Assembly (NCBI GenBank): GCA_020850535.1
Contig: JADZEM010000114.1
Coordinates: forward strand, 1-37,740
Origin: Chloroflexota bacterium
Lineage (GTDB): Bacteria; Chloroflexota; UBA6077; JACCZL01
Reading direction: 5' to 3'
Length of the DNA: 37,740 bases
Position numbers and translations under genes: made by a program. Shown one piece after another: positions 17,258-25,095 of this stretch; positions within the stretch are counted from its first letter, which is position 1; every line of letters begins with the position of its first letter. The notes under the pieces are model-generated. The model was not told the DNA's origin. It was given only the letters and a program-made list of their open reading frames with translations, and searched no databases.

Positions 17258-18082
17258 TTATAACGCAGAGTTGCACATCTCCGCGCGTGGGCGCGGCTGC
17301 CGCCGTCGCTTTCGCGCGGCCTCGTCGAGCGCCAGCATCACGAAGAGCGGTAGTTTGAGCTGTCGCTTCCACCGCCAGGGCTGCACCGCCAGCCGGTGCA
17401 GCCACTCCAGCTCCAGCCGCTGGATCCAGACGGGCGCGCGCGGCACCAGCCCGGACAGGAAGTTGAGCACGCCGCCCACGCCGATGCCGACCGGGATGCC
17501 GAGCGGCCCGAGGCTGCGGTCGAGCCAGCGCTCCTGGGTTGGCGCGCCGTAGGCGACCAGGATCAGGTCGACGGGGCCGGCCGCGCGGATCATGGCCCAG
17601 GTGGCGGAATCGTCCTCCGGGCGCGGCGAGCCGGGCGCGGCCCCGACGATCTGCAAACGCGGGTACTGGGCACACAGCCGGTCAGCGGCCAGTTGGGCCA
17701 CGCCGTCAGCCGCGCCGAGCAGGAACCAGCGGTGGCCCTTCGCCGCGCCGAGGGCGGCCAACTTGAGCACCAGATCGGTCCCACGGACGTGATCGCGGAA
17801 CGGCCGGCCGCGCAGGCGGGCGGCCAGCAGCAGGCCCACGCCGTCCGGCACGTTGAGCGCCGTGCGCGCCAGGAGCGCCCGGAATGCGGGATCGCGCCGG
17901 GCCTCCATGACGATCTCAGGGTTCGGCGTGGTGACGACATGCGGCCCGCCCTCGGCGATGTACCGCGCCACCAGGGCCAGCGACTCGTCGTAGGTGACGT
18001 CGTCAACGCGCACGCCGAGGATCGACAGTGACTGGGGGGTGAGGGCCTTCCCTGGCTCGGAGTGAGGGCCGTCCCCGGTCAC
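17258..18082 (-). CDS. WecG/TagA/CpsF-family glycosyltransferase
   Basis: 274 aa. The fold is shown by SILGVRVDDVTYDESLALV, the TPNPEIVMEARRDPAFRALL loop and NVPDGVGLLLAARLRG, then LILVAYGAPTQERWLDRSL near the middle and GIGVGGVLNFLSGLVPRAPV toward the end. The family adds N-acetylmannosamine-type sugars to lipid-linked intermediates for wall teichoic acid, enterobacterial common antigen or capsule polymers. The start is a GTG at 18082 that overlaps the TGA of the GlcF-like gene (GTGA), in line with reading of the conserved N-terminus. No other cell-wall polymer gene is adjacent. Confidence 0.88.
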   Translation of the reverse strand: MTGDGPHSEPGKALTPQSLSILGVRVDDVTYDESLALVARYIAEGGPHVVTTPNPEIVMEARRDPAFRALLARTALNVPDGVGLLLAARLRGRPFRDHVRGTDLVLKLAALGAAKGHRWFLLGAADGVAQLAADRLCAQYPRLQIVGAAPGSPRPEDDSATWAMIRAAGPVDLILVAYGAPTQERWLDRSLGPLGIPVGIGVGGVLNFLSGLVPRAPVWIQRLELEWLHRLAVQPWRWKRQLKLPLFVMLALDEAARKRRRQPRPRAEMCNSAL

Positions 18083-19413
18083 GCCCGGGCGCCTGCCTGG
18101 TACGAGCGGTCGAGCAGGTCCACCACGTGGCAGACCTCCAGCTCCAGGCCGCGCTCGCGCGCGCCCGAGGCGATCTGCATCGCGCAGCCGGGGTTCGGCG
18201 CGACGAGCACGCTGGCCTGCGTCTTCTCGACCTCGGGGATCTTCCAGCCGAGGATCTGCTCCGAGAACTCGGGGTGCGTCAGGTTGTAGATCCCGGCGCT
18301 GCCGCAGCAGACATCCGAGTCCTTCAGCTCCACGAACGTCAGGCCGGGGATCGCGCGGAGCAACTGGCGCGGCTGGTTGCGGATGCCCTGCCCGTGTACG
18401 AGGTGACACGGATCCTGGTAGGTCACGCGGACCGGCAACGGCCCGAGGCTCTCGGTGTCGATGCCGATCTGCACCAGCCACTCGTTGATGTCGCGGACGC
18501 TGTTCGAGAAGGCGACGGCGCGTTCGTGCCAGGCCGGATCGTCGCGGAACAGGTGCGGATACTCCTTGAGGGTGGAGCCGCAGCCGGCCGCGTTGATGAT
18601 GACGGCGTCGAGGTTGAGCGACTCGAACGTCTCGATGTTCGCCTTCGCCAGCCCCCGCGCCGTCTCACGCTCGCCGATGTGGACGTGCAGCGCGCCGCAG
18701 CAGCCCTGCTGGGGCGGGGTGTAGACGTCGCAGCCGTTGCGGGCGAGCACCCGCACGCTGGCCTGATTCGTCTCGCCCAGGAACTCCTGCATGACGCAGC
18801 CGGCGATGAACCCGACGCGGAACCGCCGTGTGCCGCGCGCCCGCACCACCTCTGGCAGGAACGGCTTGCCGACGCCACCCTGGGTGGGCGGGAGCATCCG
18901 CTCCATCTTCTGGATGCGCTCGGGGAAGAGGTTCATCAGCCCGGAGGCGTGGACAGCCTTCTGGACGCCGAGCTTCTGGTAGACGCGCATCCCGAGGCCG
19001 AGCGAGTTGAGCGCCAGCCGCGAGGTGAAGATGCGGTTCAGAACCGTCCGCCCGATGGTCCGCTCGGCAGCGTCGGCTGGCGGGGCGAGGCCTCTGGCCG
19101 CCTCCACGATCTGCCCGTACTTGACGCCGGACGGACAGGCCGTCTCGCAGGCGCGGCAGTCCAGGCAGCGGTAGATGTGCTCGCGGAAGTCCTCGTTGTC
19201 GGGGCTGATGTCGCCCCGGTAGACGGCGCGCACCTGGTAGATCCGCCCGCGCGGCGAGTCCAGCTCCAGATTGTTGACGCGATAGGTGGGGCAGAAGTCC
19301 AGGCAGAGGCCACAGTGGACGCACTGCTTGAGCGTGGAGAGATCCAGCTCGATGGGGACCGCCGGGCCGGCCGCCGAGGGAGCGGCTCCGTGGGAGTGCT
19401 CGTGAACCGCCAC
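18079..19413 (-). CDS. Iron-sulfur subunit of glycolate oxidase type (GlcF-like) heterodisulfide-reductase family protein
   Basis: 444 aa from a GTG at 19413. Two 4Fe-4S ferredoxin motifs lie near the N-terminus: CVHCGLCLDFCP (Cys31, 34, 37, 41) and CLDCRACETACPSG. Two CCG cysteine-rich domains follow, with signatures QQGCCGALHVHIGE and DPCHLVHGQG...DVCCGSAGIYN. This is the usual GlcF layout; with a flavin subunit (GlcD/GlcE) it oxidises glycolate or D-lactate at the membrane, but no flavin subunit is next to it in this window. GTG is preceded by CGGAG at about 8 nt. It is translationally coupled to the following WecG-like gene, an unexpected functional pairing. Confidence 0.88.
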   Translation of the reverse strand: MAVHEHSHGAAPSAAGPAVPIELDLSTLKQCVHCGLCLDFCPTYRVNNLELDSPRGRIYQVRAVYRGDISPDNEDFREHIYRCLDCRACETACPSGVKYGQIVEAARGLAPPADAAERTIGRTVLNRIFTSRLALNSLGLGMRVYQKLGVQKAVHASGLMNLFPERIQKMERMLPPTQGGVGKPFLPEVVRARGTRRFRVGFIAGCVMQEFLGETNQASVRVLARNGCDVYTPPQQGCCGALHVHIGERETARGLAKANIETFESLNLDAVIINAAGCGSTLKEYPHLFRDDPAWHERAVAFSNSVRDINEWLVQIGIDTESLGPLPVRVTYQDPCHLVHGQGIRNQPRQLLRAIPGLTFVELKDSDVCCGSAGIYNLTHPEFSEQILGWKIPEVEKTQASVLVAPNPGCAMQIASGARERGLELEVCHVVDLLDRSYQAGARA

Positions 19414-19554
19414 AATCGGGCTCCGATAACGACGTTTCGGAGGTGGCGTACGCGGCCATCGCGCGCGCGGCTCCTGGTGGGATTCTACGAGCCACCCGGG
19501 CAGCGCGGCCAGCGCCACCCACTGTACAGTTCGCCGCTGACAGTGTGAGGCCGC

Positions 19555-19584
19555 TTGACACCATAAGAACAATCGTTCTATGCT
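19555..19584 (+). promoter_or_regulatory. Promoter of DUF5131 gene with LexA-like operator in the spacer
   Basis: TTGACA (19555-19560) and TATGCT (19579-19584) are separated by 18 bp. AGAACAATCGTTCT (19566-19579), a GAAC-N4-GTTC palindrome, fills most of the spacer and would block polymerase if occupied. An AGGAGC ribosome site follows before ATG 19609. Confidence 0.75.
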
Positions 19585-19608
19585 CAAGTTGGAGGCATAG
19601 GAGCAGCC

Positions 19609-20463
19609 ATGAGTGACAATTCTGCGATTGAGTGGACGGACGCCACCTGGAACCCAGTCACTGGCTGCTCAAAAGTGAGCGAAGGCTGCCGCAACTGCTA
19701 CGCGGAGGCGCTGTCGCTGCGCTTCGGACGCTCAACGAAGCCGTGGGCCGCGCAGTTTGCCGACGAAAACGTGGTCCTTCACCCTGACCGGCTGGACTAC
19801 CCACTCAAGTGGAAGGACGCCAGGCGCATCTTCGTCAACTCCATGAGCGACCTATTTCACGAGAACATCGACGATGGCTTCGTCTGCCGCGTGTTCAAGG
19901 TCATGGGCGCAGCATCACATCATACCTATCAGGTCTTGACGAAGCGCCCCGCCCGCATGCAGGCTCTAATCCAACGGTGGTCCGATGCGTTTCACGGCAA
20001 GAGACTAGACAGTGACCAGGGTGAGAATACTTGGCCGCCGCCACACATCTGGCTCGGCGTCAGCGTCGAGGACCAGAAGACCGCCGATGAGCGCATCCCG
20101 CTGCTGTTGAACACACCTGCTGCCGTTCGCTTCCTGAGTTGCGAACCACTCCTGGCCTCAATTGACCTGTGCCAAGCTGCCGGCGCGCCAACTGACCACG
20201 CACACGGTTTCGCCTGCCGTACTTTCCTCCGAGACCTACACTGGGTCATCGTGGGCGGCGAGAGTGGCCCGCGTTTCCGTCCTCTTGACCTGGACTGGGC
20301 ACGATCTCTTCGCGACCAGTGCATAAGTGCAGATGTGCCGTTCTTCTTCAAGCAAGTGGGTGGCAGGACACCGAAGTCCGGGGGACGGCTGCTCGACGGG
20401 CGAACCTGGGACGAGCAGCCACGGGTCCAGGAGCGACAACTTCAAGTGGCAGCCTTCGGCTGA
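19609..20463 (+). CDS. DUF5131 (phage Gp37/Gp68-like) three-Cys-motif protein
   Basis: 284 aa. It opens with IEWTDATWNPVTGCSKVSEG, then CRNCYAE: Cys20, Cys27 and Cys30 form the C-x6-C-x2-C triad for which the family is named. FGRSTKPWAAQF, RRIFVNSMSDLFHENIDD, YQVLTKRPARM, WLGVSVEDQKTADERIP and VIVGGESGPRFRPLD are other family blocks. The three cysteines could bind an Fe-S cluster in a radical-SAM-like way, but that is inference. It is preceded by a consensus-like promoter with a LexA-type operator (19555-19584) and converges 3 bp from the TcmP gene; the two families are usual neighbours. The lower GC content of this pair suggests transfer. Confidence 0.9.
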   Translation: MSDNSAIEWTDATWNPVTGCSKVSEGCRNCYAEALSLRFGRSTKPWAAQFADENVVLHPDRLDYPLKWKDARRIFVNSMSDLFHENIDDGFVCRVFKVMGAASHHTYQVLTKRPARMQALIQRWSDAFHGKRLDSDQGENTWPPPHIWLGVSVEDQKTADERIPLLLNTPAAVRFLSCEPLLASIDLCQAAGAPTDHAHGFACRTFLRDLHWVIVGGESGPRFRPLDLDWARSLRDQCISADVPFFFKQVGGRTPKSGGRLLDGRTWDEQPRVQERQLQVAAFG

Positions 20464-20466
20464 CGG

Positions 20467-21618
20467 TCAGGCTGGCGGAAATTCGATCACGTCACTTGGC
20501 CGCAACTTGTTCTTGGAGGGCAAGTTGTTGCGGAACAGACGAATGCGGCCTTGGTGGGCCAGGTCCTCTAGCGCCTTCTTGATATGGTTATCGGTGTAGC
20601 CGTCGAATTCATGGCCGACTGCGGTCTCATTCTGCACACGCTCATACTCCGAGCGGCGACCCGAGAATCGTGTTCGGAGCAACGCACGCAGCGACGTGTA
20701 GTCGACCGTCAGGTTCATGCGAACCTCAGGGGTGAACAGATCCAACTGACCCGATTCAGAAGCCATGACCGCGGGATGGCTTGCTCCCAGGAAGGCTGTG
20801 AACCCACCCAGAGCCTCGAACATCGCTTCCTTCATCTCACGCTTGCCCTTCGGATGCCCTGTTGAGTGGACAAGGAAGTAGATGATGTCAGTCGGCCCTC
20901 GCCGTGCGACACCCACCGAGGTCACGAAGCGTCGATGCCCCGGAGCAGTCGTGGCCTCCAAGCGCTCTACGTACAGGTCACGCAATGCACCCACACGATC
21001 TGGCGACTGCTTGACTTCGTCGAGGCGGGCAAGCAACTCATCGCCTTCCAAGCCGAAGAGTTGAGCATCAGCCGTCTGGTGGTTCGCATTCTCAAGAAAC
21101 CGATTGATATCCTGCACCATCAATGTTACAAGCACTTCAGCCCTGGGCAGGCTGAGGATACGGTTGACCAGGGACAGGGGAAGCCCTGCGTATCCGAACG
21201 GGTCAATGAACCAGAAGGACGGGCGCCCGGCACGCCGAATCGCATCCACAATTCCCGGTGCAGCGCCCTCGAACGTATCACAGATCGGGTCGTGTTCGAC
21301 AACCCGCTCCAAGGGTCCAGATGCTGCGATTTCAGCCGCCAGCATTTTGGCGTTCGCCGGATTACGTTCGATGTAGTAGAGATCGACATCGAAGTCGCGA
21401 TTGCCTGCAACACGACCGGCGATGTCGCGAAGGAGCAAGGGCGACCCCGGTTCTTCGGTGGTGTAGCGGCCCCGTCCAGCGAAGGCATCGACAATGACGA
21501 GCCGCCGGTGTATCCGAAGAATCGGTAGCCATGCTTTCATGTAGCGAACGAGGATTTCGTGCTTCGCTCTGGTGTGTGGTGCGTTACCCCATTTCTGAGG
21601 ATCGTCGTCCGACAGCAT
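20467..21618 (-). CDS. tcmP: Three-Cys-motif partner protein TcmP
   Basis: About 383 aa. The family start (QKWGNAPHTRAKHEILVRYM) is followed by a Rossmann/methyltransferase-like glycine-rich loop LVIVDAFAGRGRY (Asp44), an acidic strand VDLYYIERNPANAKML, the FWFIDPFGYAGLPL hallmark, and a C-terminal winged-helix-like segment FDGYTDNHIKKALEDLAHQG. Enzymatic activity is not established; a DNA/RNA methyltransferase-like fold is inferred from motif layout. I prefer ATG 21618 (preceded by GGGGGG at 6 nt) to ATGs at 21648 and 21663, because the 21648 ATG lies inside the LexA-like palindrome and the family N-terminus begins after 21618. It is convergent with DUF5131 (3 bp between stops). Confidence 0.88.
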   Translation of the reverse strand: MLSDDDPQKWGNAPHTRAKHEILVRYMKAWLPILRIHRRLVIVDAFAGRGRYTTEEPGSPLLLRDIAGRVAGNRDFDVDLYYIERNPANAKMLAAEIAASGPLERVVEHDPICDTFEGAAPGIVDAIRRAGRPSFWFIDPFGYAGLPLSLVNRILSLPRAEVLVTLMVQDINRFLENANHQTADAQLFGLEGDELLARLDEVKQSPDRVGALRDLYVERLEATTAPGHRRFVTSVGVARRGPTDIIYFLVHSTGHPKGKREMKEAMFEALGGFTAFLGASHPAVMASESGQLDLFTPEVRMNLTVDYTSLRALLRTRFSGRRSEYERVQNETAVGHEFDGYTDNHIKKALEDLAHQGRIRLFRNNLPSKNKLRPSDVIEFPPA

Positions 21619-21642
21619 CGCGTGCCCCCCAAACGCAGTATG

Positions 21643-21691
21643 GAACATACGTTCGCCTAGCATGATACAGAGAGCTGGCGTCGGTGTGCAA
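21643..21691 (-). promoter_or_regulatory. Promoter of tcmP with downstream LexA-like operator
   Basis: On the minus strand TTGCAC (21691-21686) and TATCAT (21667-21662) are 18 bp apart. The palindrome GAACGTATGTTC (21654-21643; GGAACATACGTTCG on the plus strand) begins 7 bp after the -10, at the expected transcription start. It matches the Gram-positive LexA consensus at its degenerate positions as well as its core. The element lies 24 bp upstream of the chosen ATG. Confidence 0.7.
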
Positions 21692-21851
21692 TGAGGACGC
21701 AATGATGTTAGGGATGATCTGCAAGTCTTGAGGCTTTTCCGCCTTGATCTCCGGTCCGCCGCTATCATCCCCAGAGACGGCGTGGTCGGGCGGCGTGCCG
21801 TTGCCGCCAGGTCGTCAGCGTCCCCGCCGAATCCTTCTCAGGAGCGACGCC

Positions 21852-22319
21852 GTGAGCGACATCCTCAAGGTGGGCGAGCCGGCCCCACCGGTCTCCCTGG
21901 TCTCGGACAAGGGCGAAACCGTCTCGCTCGACGACTTCAAGGGCAAGCAGGCCGTCGTGCTCTACTTCTACCCGAAGGACGACACCCCAGGCTGCACCAA
22001 GGAAGCCTGCTCCTTCCGCGATCTCTCGGCCGAGTTCGCCGAGAAGGGCGCCGTCATCCTCGGGGTCAGCCCGGACAACGTGAAGTCGCACGTCAAGTTC
22101 CGCGACAAGTTCAGCCTGCCGTTCCCGCTCCTGGCCGACGAGGGCGCGGAGATCGCCCAGAAGTACGGCGTGTGGGTCGAGAAGAGCATGTACGGCAAGA
22201 CGTACATGGGCGTCGAGCGGACGACGGTCGTGATCGGCAAGGACGGCACGATCAAGAAGGTCTTCCCGAAGGTCTCGGTTGAGGGCCACGTCGAAGAGGT
22301 GCTCGCGGCGCTCGACTGA
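21852..22319 (+). CDS. bcp: Bcp/PrxQ-type thioredoxin-dependent peroxiredoxin
   Basis: 155 aa from a GTG at 21852 (AGGAG at 8 nt). It reduces hydrogen and organic peroxides in the cytoplasm. The active site PKDDTPGCTKEACSFRD has the peroxidatic Cys48 and, five residues on, the resolving Cys53, as in the 2-Cys PrxQ group. VVLYFYP and LPFPLLAD are other family landmarks. Length is normal. It is convergent with the following dehydrogenase and shares a hairpin with it (22431-22455). Confidence 0.93.
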   Translation: MSDILKVGEPAPPVSLVSDKGETVSLDDFKGKQAVVLYFYPKDDTPGCTKEACSFRDLSAEFAEKGAVILGVSPDNVKSHVKFRDKFSLPFPLLADEGAEIAQKYGVWVEKSMYGKTYMGVERTTVVIGKDGTIKKVFPKVSVEGHVEEVLAALD

Positions 22320-22430
22320 CCGAAGGCAAGGCCCTCACCCTCGGGCGCTGCGCGGAGCACATATCGACTGCGTCGATATCTCCCTCCCTGTACGCGGGCG
22401 AGGGAGAGCCAGCTTGCGAGTTTCGCGTCT

Positions 22431-22455
22431 CCCCTCTCCCCTTGAGGGAGAGGGG
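22431..22455. terminator. Hairpin between convergent genes
   Basis: CCCCTCTCCC and GGGAGAGGGG form a perfect 10-bp stem with a 5-nt loop, between bcp (plus) and the DUF1932 dehydrogenase (minus). No T-run follows on either strand, so termination would be weak or factor-assisted. Just before it, 22335-22400 holds a degenerate repeat also seen near 33190-33260. Confidence 0.45.
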
Positions 22456-22475
22456 TCGGGGTGAGGGGTAGCGAA

Positions 22476-23363
22476 TTACGCCTTCGCGGCCGCCGGTGAC
22501 TCGGCCAGCGCCGCGATCAGCCCGTCCAGGTCGCGCGAGGTGTCGCGGTTCTCGGGCGTCTCCTGGCCAGGCGCGGTCGTCGCCACCCAGCGGTACATGT
22601 CGGCGGCCCCGAGCAGCATCCGCGGCGTCAGCCCCACCTGCTCGAAGGTCGCGGCGATCTCCTCCATCTCGCCAATCCACCGGTGCGCCTTCGGCGGCAT
22701 CGTCAGCATGGACTTTGCCATCCACGTCCGCAAGTCCGCCTGGCTGTCGAGCATCTCCTGTCGCAGCGCGTCGTCCAGCCCGAGCCGACGGGCCGTCACC
22801 AGCAGCTCGGTCGCCAGGGCCTGGAAGCCCTTGGTCATCGCGGCGTAGCACATCTTCAGGCCAGACGCCTGCCCGATCTGATCCCCGATGACCGGGATGA
22901 TCAGCCCATGCTCTTCGAGCCGCGCCAGCTCGGGAGCGTTCGTGCCCGAGGCGTAGATGCGCGGATTGACCTTACCGCGCGGCGGCCCGCCGATGATGCC
23001 GCCATCTGCAAAGCGCGCCCCGGCCGCCTCGACAATCTCCCCGATGCGGCGCGTGGTGGCCGGCGAGACCGCGTTGAGGTCGGCGTACAGCGGGGTCGCG
23101 CCGGTCCGCTGGAGGGCGGTCGCCACGCGCGACGCCGCGGACATCGCCTCAGACGGCACCAGCACCGAGAGCACGTGCGTCGCCTGGGACACCAGCTGCT
23201 CGACAGTCCCGACGTCCTCAAGGCCGGCCGCTGCCGCCAGCTCCTTGGTGCGCGTGCTGCGTGCGTCGAGCGCCACCAGGACGCGTGCGCCGTTCTTCGC
23301 CAACTTCTCGCCGATGCCGGAGCCCATGTCGCCCGGGCTGATGATGCCGACGGTCCAGGCCAT
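22476..23363 (-). CDS. NAD(P)-dependent dehydrogenase, beta-hydroxyacid/6-phosphogluconate type with DUF1932 domain
   Basis: 295 aa. The N-terminal Rossmann fold (MAWTVGIISPGDMGSGIGEK) has the GxxxxGxGxG-type loop of 3-hydroxyisobutyrate/6-phosphogluconate dehydrogenases. FADGGIIGGPPRGKVNPRIY follows, and the C-terminal helical domain has the catalytic-lysine region (GLKMCYAAMTKGFQALATE), which is the DUF1932 variant. ATG at 23363 has GAGGAGG in front; the extra N-terminal frame upstream is non-coding. Substrate unknown. The divergent SDR at 23577 could be functionally linked. Confidence 0.88.
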   Translation of the reverse strand: MAWTVGIISPGDMGSGIGEKLAKNGARVLVALDARSTRTKELAAAAGLEDVGTVEQLVSQATHVLSVLVPSEAMSAASRVATALQRTGATPLYADLNAVSPATTRRIGEIVEAAGARFADGGIIGGPPRGKVNPRIYASGTNAPELARLEEHGLIIPVIGDQIGQASGLKMCYAAMTKGFQALATELLVTARRLGLDDALRQEMLDSQADLRTWMAKSMLTMPPKAHRWIGEMEEIAATFEQVGLTPRMLLGAADMYRWVATTAPGQETPENRDTSRDLDGLIAALAESPAAAKA

Positions 23364-23576
23364 TCTGGCGCCTCCTCTACCACAACCGTGCGTGAGATCC
23401 GATCCGCCCTGACAGGGTAGCGCATCCCGGCCCGAACGTGACCCGCTGGGTCGGGACGTCGGGGCGGGGCGCTCCACGGCAGGCCCGCACGGGGCCATCC
23501 CGATACGCTAGCCTTGCCCAGGGCGGCTGGGGCGTCACGGTACGCCGGGCCGGACCTGCACAGCGAGGTGGCAGAC

Positions 23577-24332
23577 ATGAGCGATGGCCGGCAGCGTACA
23601 GCAGTCATCACGGGCGGTGGAACAGGTATCGGACGGGCTGTTGCGGCCGCCTTCGCGGCAGATGGCGACCGGGTGGTGCTGATCGGGCGGCGGGCCGAGC
23701 CGCTCCAGCAGGCGGCAGCGGAGCTTGGGCCGAACGTGACGTGGCGGCAGGCGGACATCGCGGACCGCGAGGGGATCGCCGGGGCCATCGGGAGCATTGT
23801 CGAGGAGCACGGGGCCATCGACGTGCTCGTGAACAACGCCGGCATCTCGAACCGGCCCGTCTCCACCAGGACGCCGCTCGAAGAGGCCGAGCGGCTCTGG
23901 GACGAGTACTCCCGGGTCAACATCAAGGGCGTCCTGCTGACGACGCTCGCCGCCGCCCCGCACCTGGCGCGGCCGGGTGGTCGGATCATCTTCATCAGCT
24001 CGGCGGCCGTCTACAGCGGCGGCGTCTTCCCTGGCCTCGCCGCCTACGCTGCCAGCAAGGCCGCATTGCACGGGCTGATGCGGTCGTTCGCACGGGAGCT
24101 GGGGCCAGACGGGATCACCGTCAACACGGTCGCGCCGGGCTTCATCGCGCACACTGAAATGACCGGCCGCGTCCCCGAGGACGATTTCGCCCGACTCGCC
24201 AACACGACGCTGGTCAAGCGCGTCGGCACGGCAGACGATATCGCGGCGGTGGTCCACTTCCTCGGCTCGCCGGCGGCATCGTACGTCACGGCCCAGGCGA
24301 TCCCGGTAGACGGCGGCCGGCTGCCGGGCTAG
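23577..24332 (+). CDS. Short-chain dehydrogenase/reductase
   Basis: 251 aa, the classical SDR size. TGGGTGIG binds NAD(P); NNAG is present after DVLV; the catalytic Ser is in IFISSAAVYSG and the YxxxK pair is in YAASK. The C-terminal PVDGGRLPG closes the fold. ATG at 23577 has GAGGTG in front. It probably oxidises a secondary alcohol or reduces a ketone; no substrate can be assigned. Confidence 0.9.
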   Translation: MSDGRQRTAVITGGGTGIGRAVAAAFAADGDRVVLIGRRAEPLQQAAAELGPNVTWRQADIADREGIAGAIGSIVEEHGAIDVLVNNAGISNRPVSTRTPLEEAERLWDEYSRVNIKGVLLTTLAAAPHLARPGGRIIFISSAAVYSGGVFPGLAAYAASKAALHGLMRSFARELGPDGITVNTVAPGFIAHTEMTGRVPEDDFARLANTTLVKRVGTADDIAAVVHFLGSPAASYVTAQAIPVDGGRLPG

Positions 24333-24436
24333 TGGCACCGGACATACAGCGACGGCCAGAACACACCCTACACTTCCGTAGCCGCCGCCCGCTTCGGCGG
24401 GGTTGCGGATGCCCTTCCTCAGGACGGTGACGTTCC

Positions 24437-24934
24437 ATGCCAGCCACGCACGATCTGACGCGCGTCGCGCCCGCCTTTGTCGAGATGGCTCACCAGATCG
24501 TCTGGTGCACCGTCTCCACCGTGGACCGCCAGGGCCGGCCGCGTTCGCGTGTCCTGCACCCATACTGGACCTGGGACGGTCTGATGCTTGAGGGGTGGGT
24601 CGGCACGATGATGACGCCCCTGAAGAAGGCGCACCTGGAGCGCAATCCGTACGTCTCGTGCAGCTACTGGACGCCCTCGCAGGATACGGCGGTGGCCGAG
24701 TGCCAGGCCGACTGGATGCTGGACGAGCAGACCCGCACTCGGGTCTGGACCTTCTTCAAGAGCACGCCCGAGCCGCTCGGCTACGACCCCGGCGGCATCG
24801 GCGTGCCCGGCTGGGACTCGCCCACCTCGCCGGGCTTCGTGGTGCTGCGGCTGCGGCCCTGGCGGCTGCGGGTATTCCCCAGCTCGATCACCCGGGGCGA
24901 GGGCGGCGAGCTGATGGTCTGGCAGGACGAGTAG
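24437..24934 (+). CDS. Pyridoxamine 5'-phosphate oxidase-fold (flavin-binding) protein
   Basis: 165 aa. The split-barrel fold is indicated by WCTVSTVDRQGRPRSRVLHP and the LKKAHLERNPYVSCSYWTPS strand-helix pattern, followed by a WMLDEQTRTRVWTFF segment. Such proteins bind FMN or F420 and act as oxidoreductases of diverse substrates; the pyridoxamine oxidase activity itself is not implied. It lies 104 bp after the SDR on the same strand. Confidence 0.82.
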   Translation: MPATHDLTRVAPAFVEMAHQIVWCTVSTVDRQGRPRSRVLHPYWTWDGLMLEGWVGTMMTPLKKAHLERNPYVSCSYWTPSQDTAVAECQADWMLDEQTRTRVWTFFKSTPEPLGYDPGGIGVPGWDSPTSPGFVVLRLRPWRLRVFPSSITRGEGGELMVWQDE

Positions 24935-24982
24935 CCGCCTCGGAGACTCCCCGTTCCGCGCCCGTACACGCCGCGGAGGCGT

Positions 24983-25027
24983 CCGCCGCAGCCGTGGCCG
25001 CCGCAGCCGTGGCCGCCGCGTCCGTGC
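24983..25027. repeat. Three tandem copies of a 15-bp unit
   Basis: CCGCCGCAGCCGTGG occurs twice in tandem, followed by a diverged copy CCGCCGCGTCCGTGC. It lies in the spacer between the PPOX-fold gene and the Gfo/Idh gene. No function is visible. Confidence 0.7.
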
Positions 25028-25095
25028 GAGCCGCCGCCTGACCCGCTATCCTCTCGGCGCGGGGCAAGCTCGCACGAACTGGGGGCAGGATCACG

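Noticed and set aside
21619-21663. Earlier starts for tcmP at 21648 and 21663
   Set aside because: The 21648 ATG lies inside the palindromic operator and the family N-terminus begins after 21618, which has a better ribosome site.
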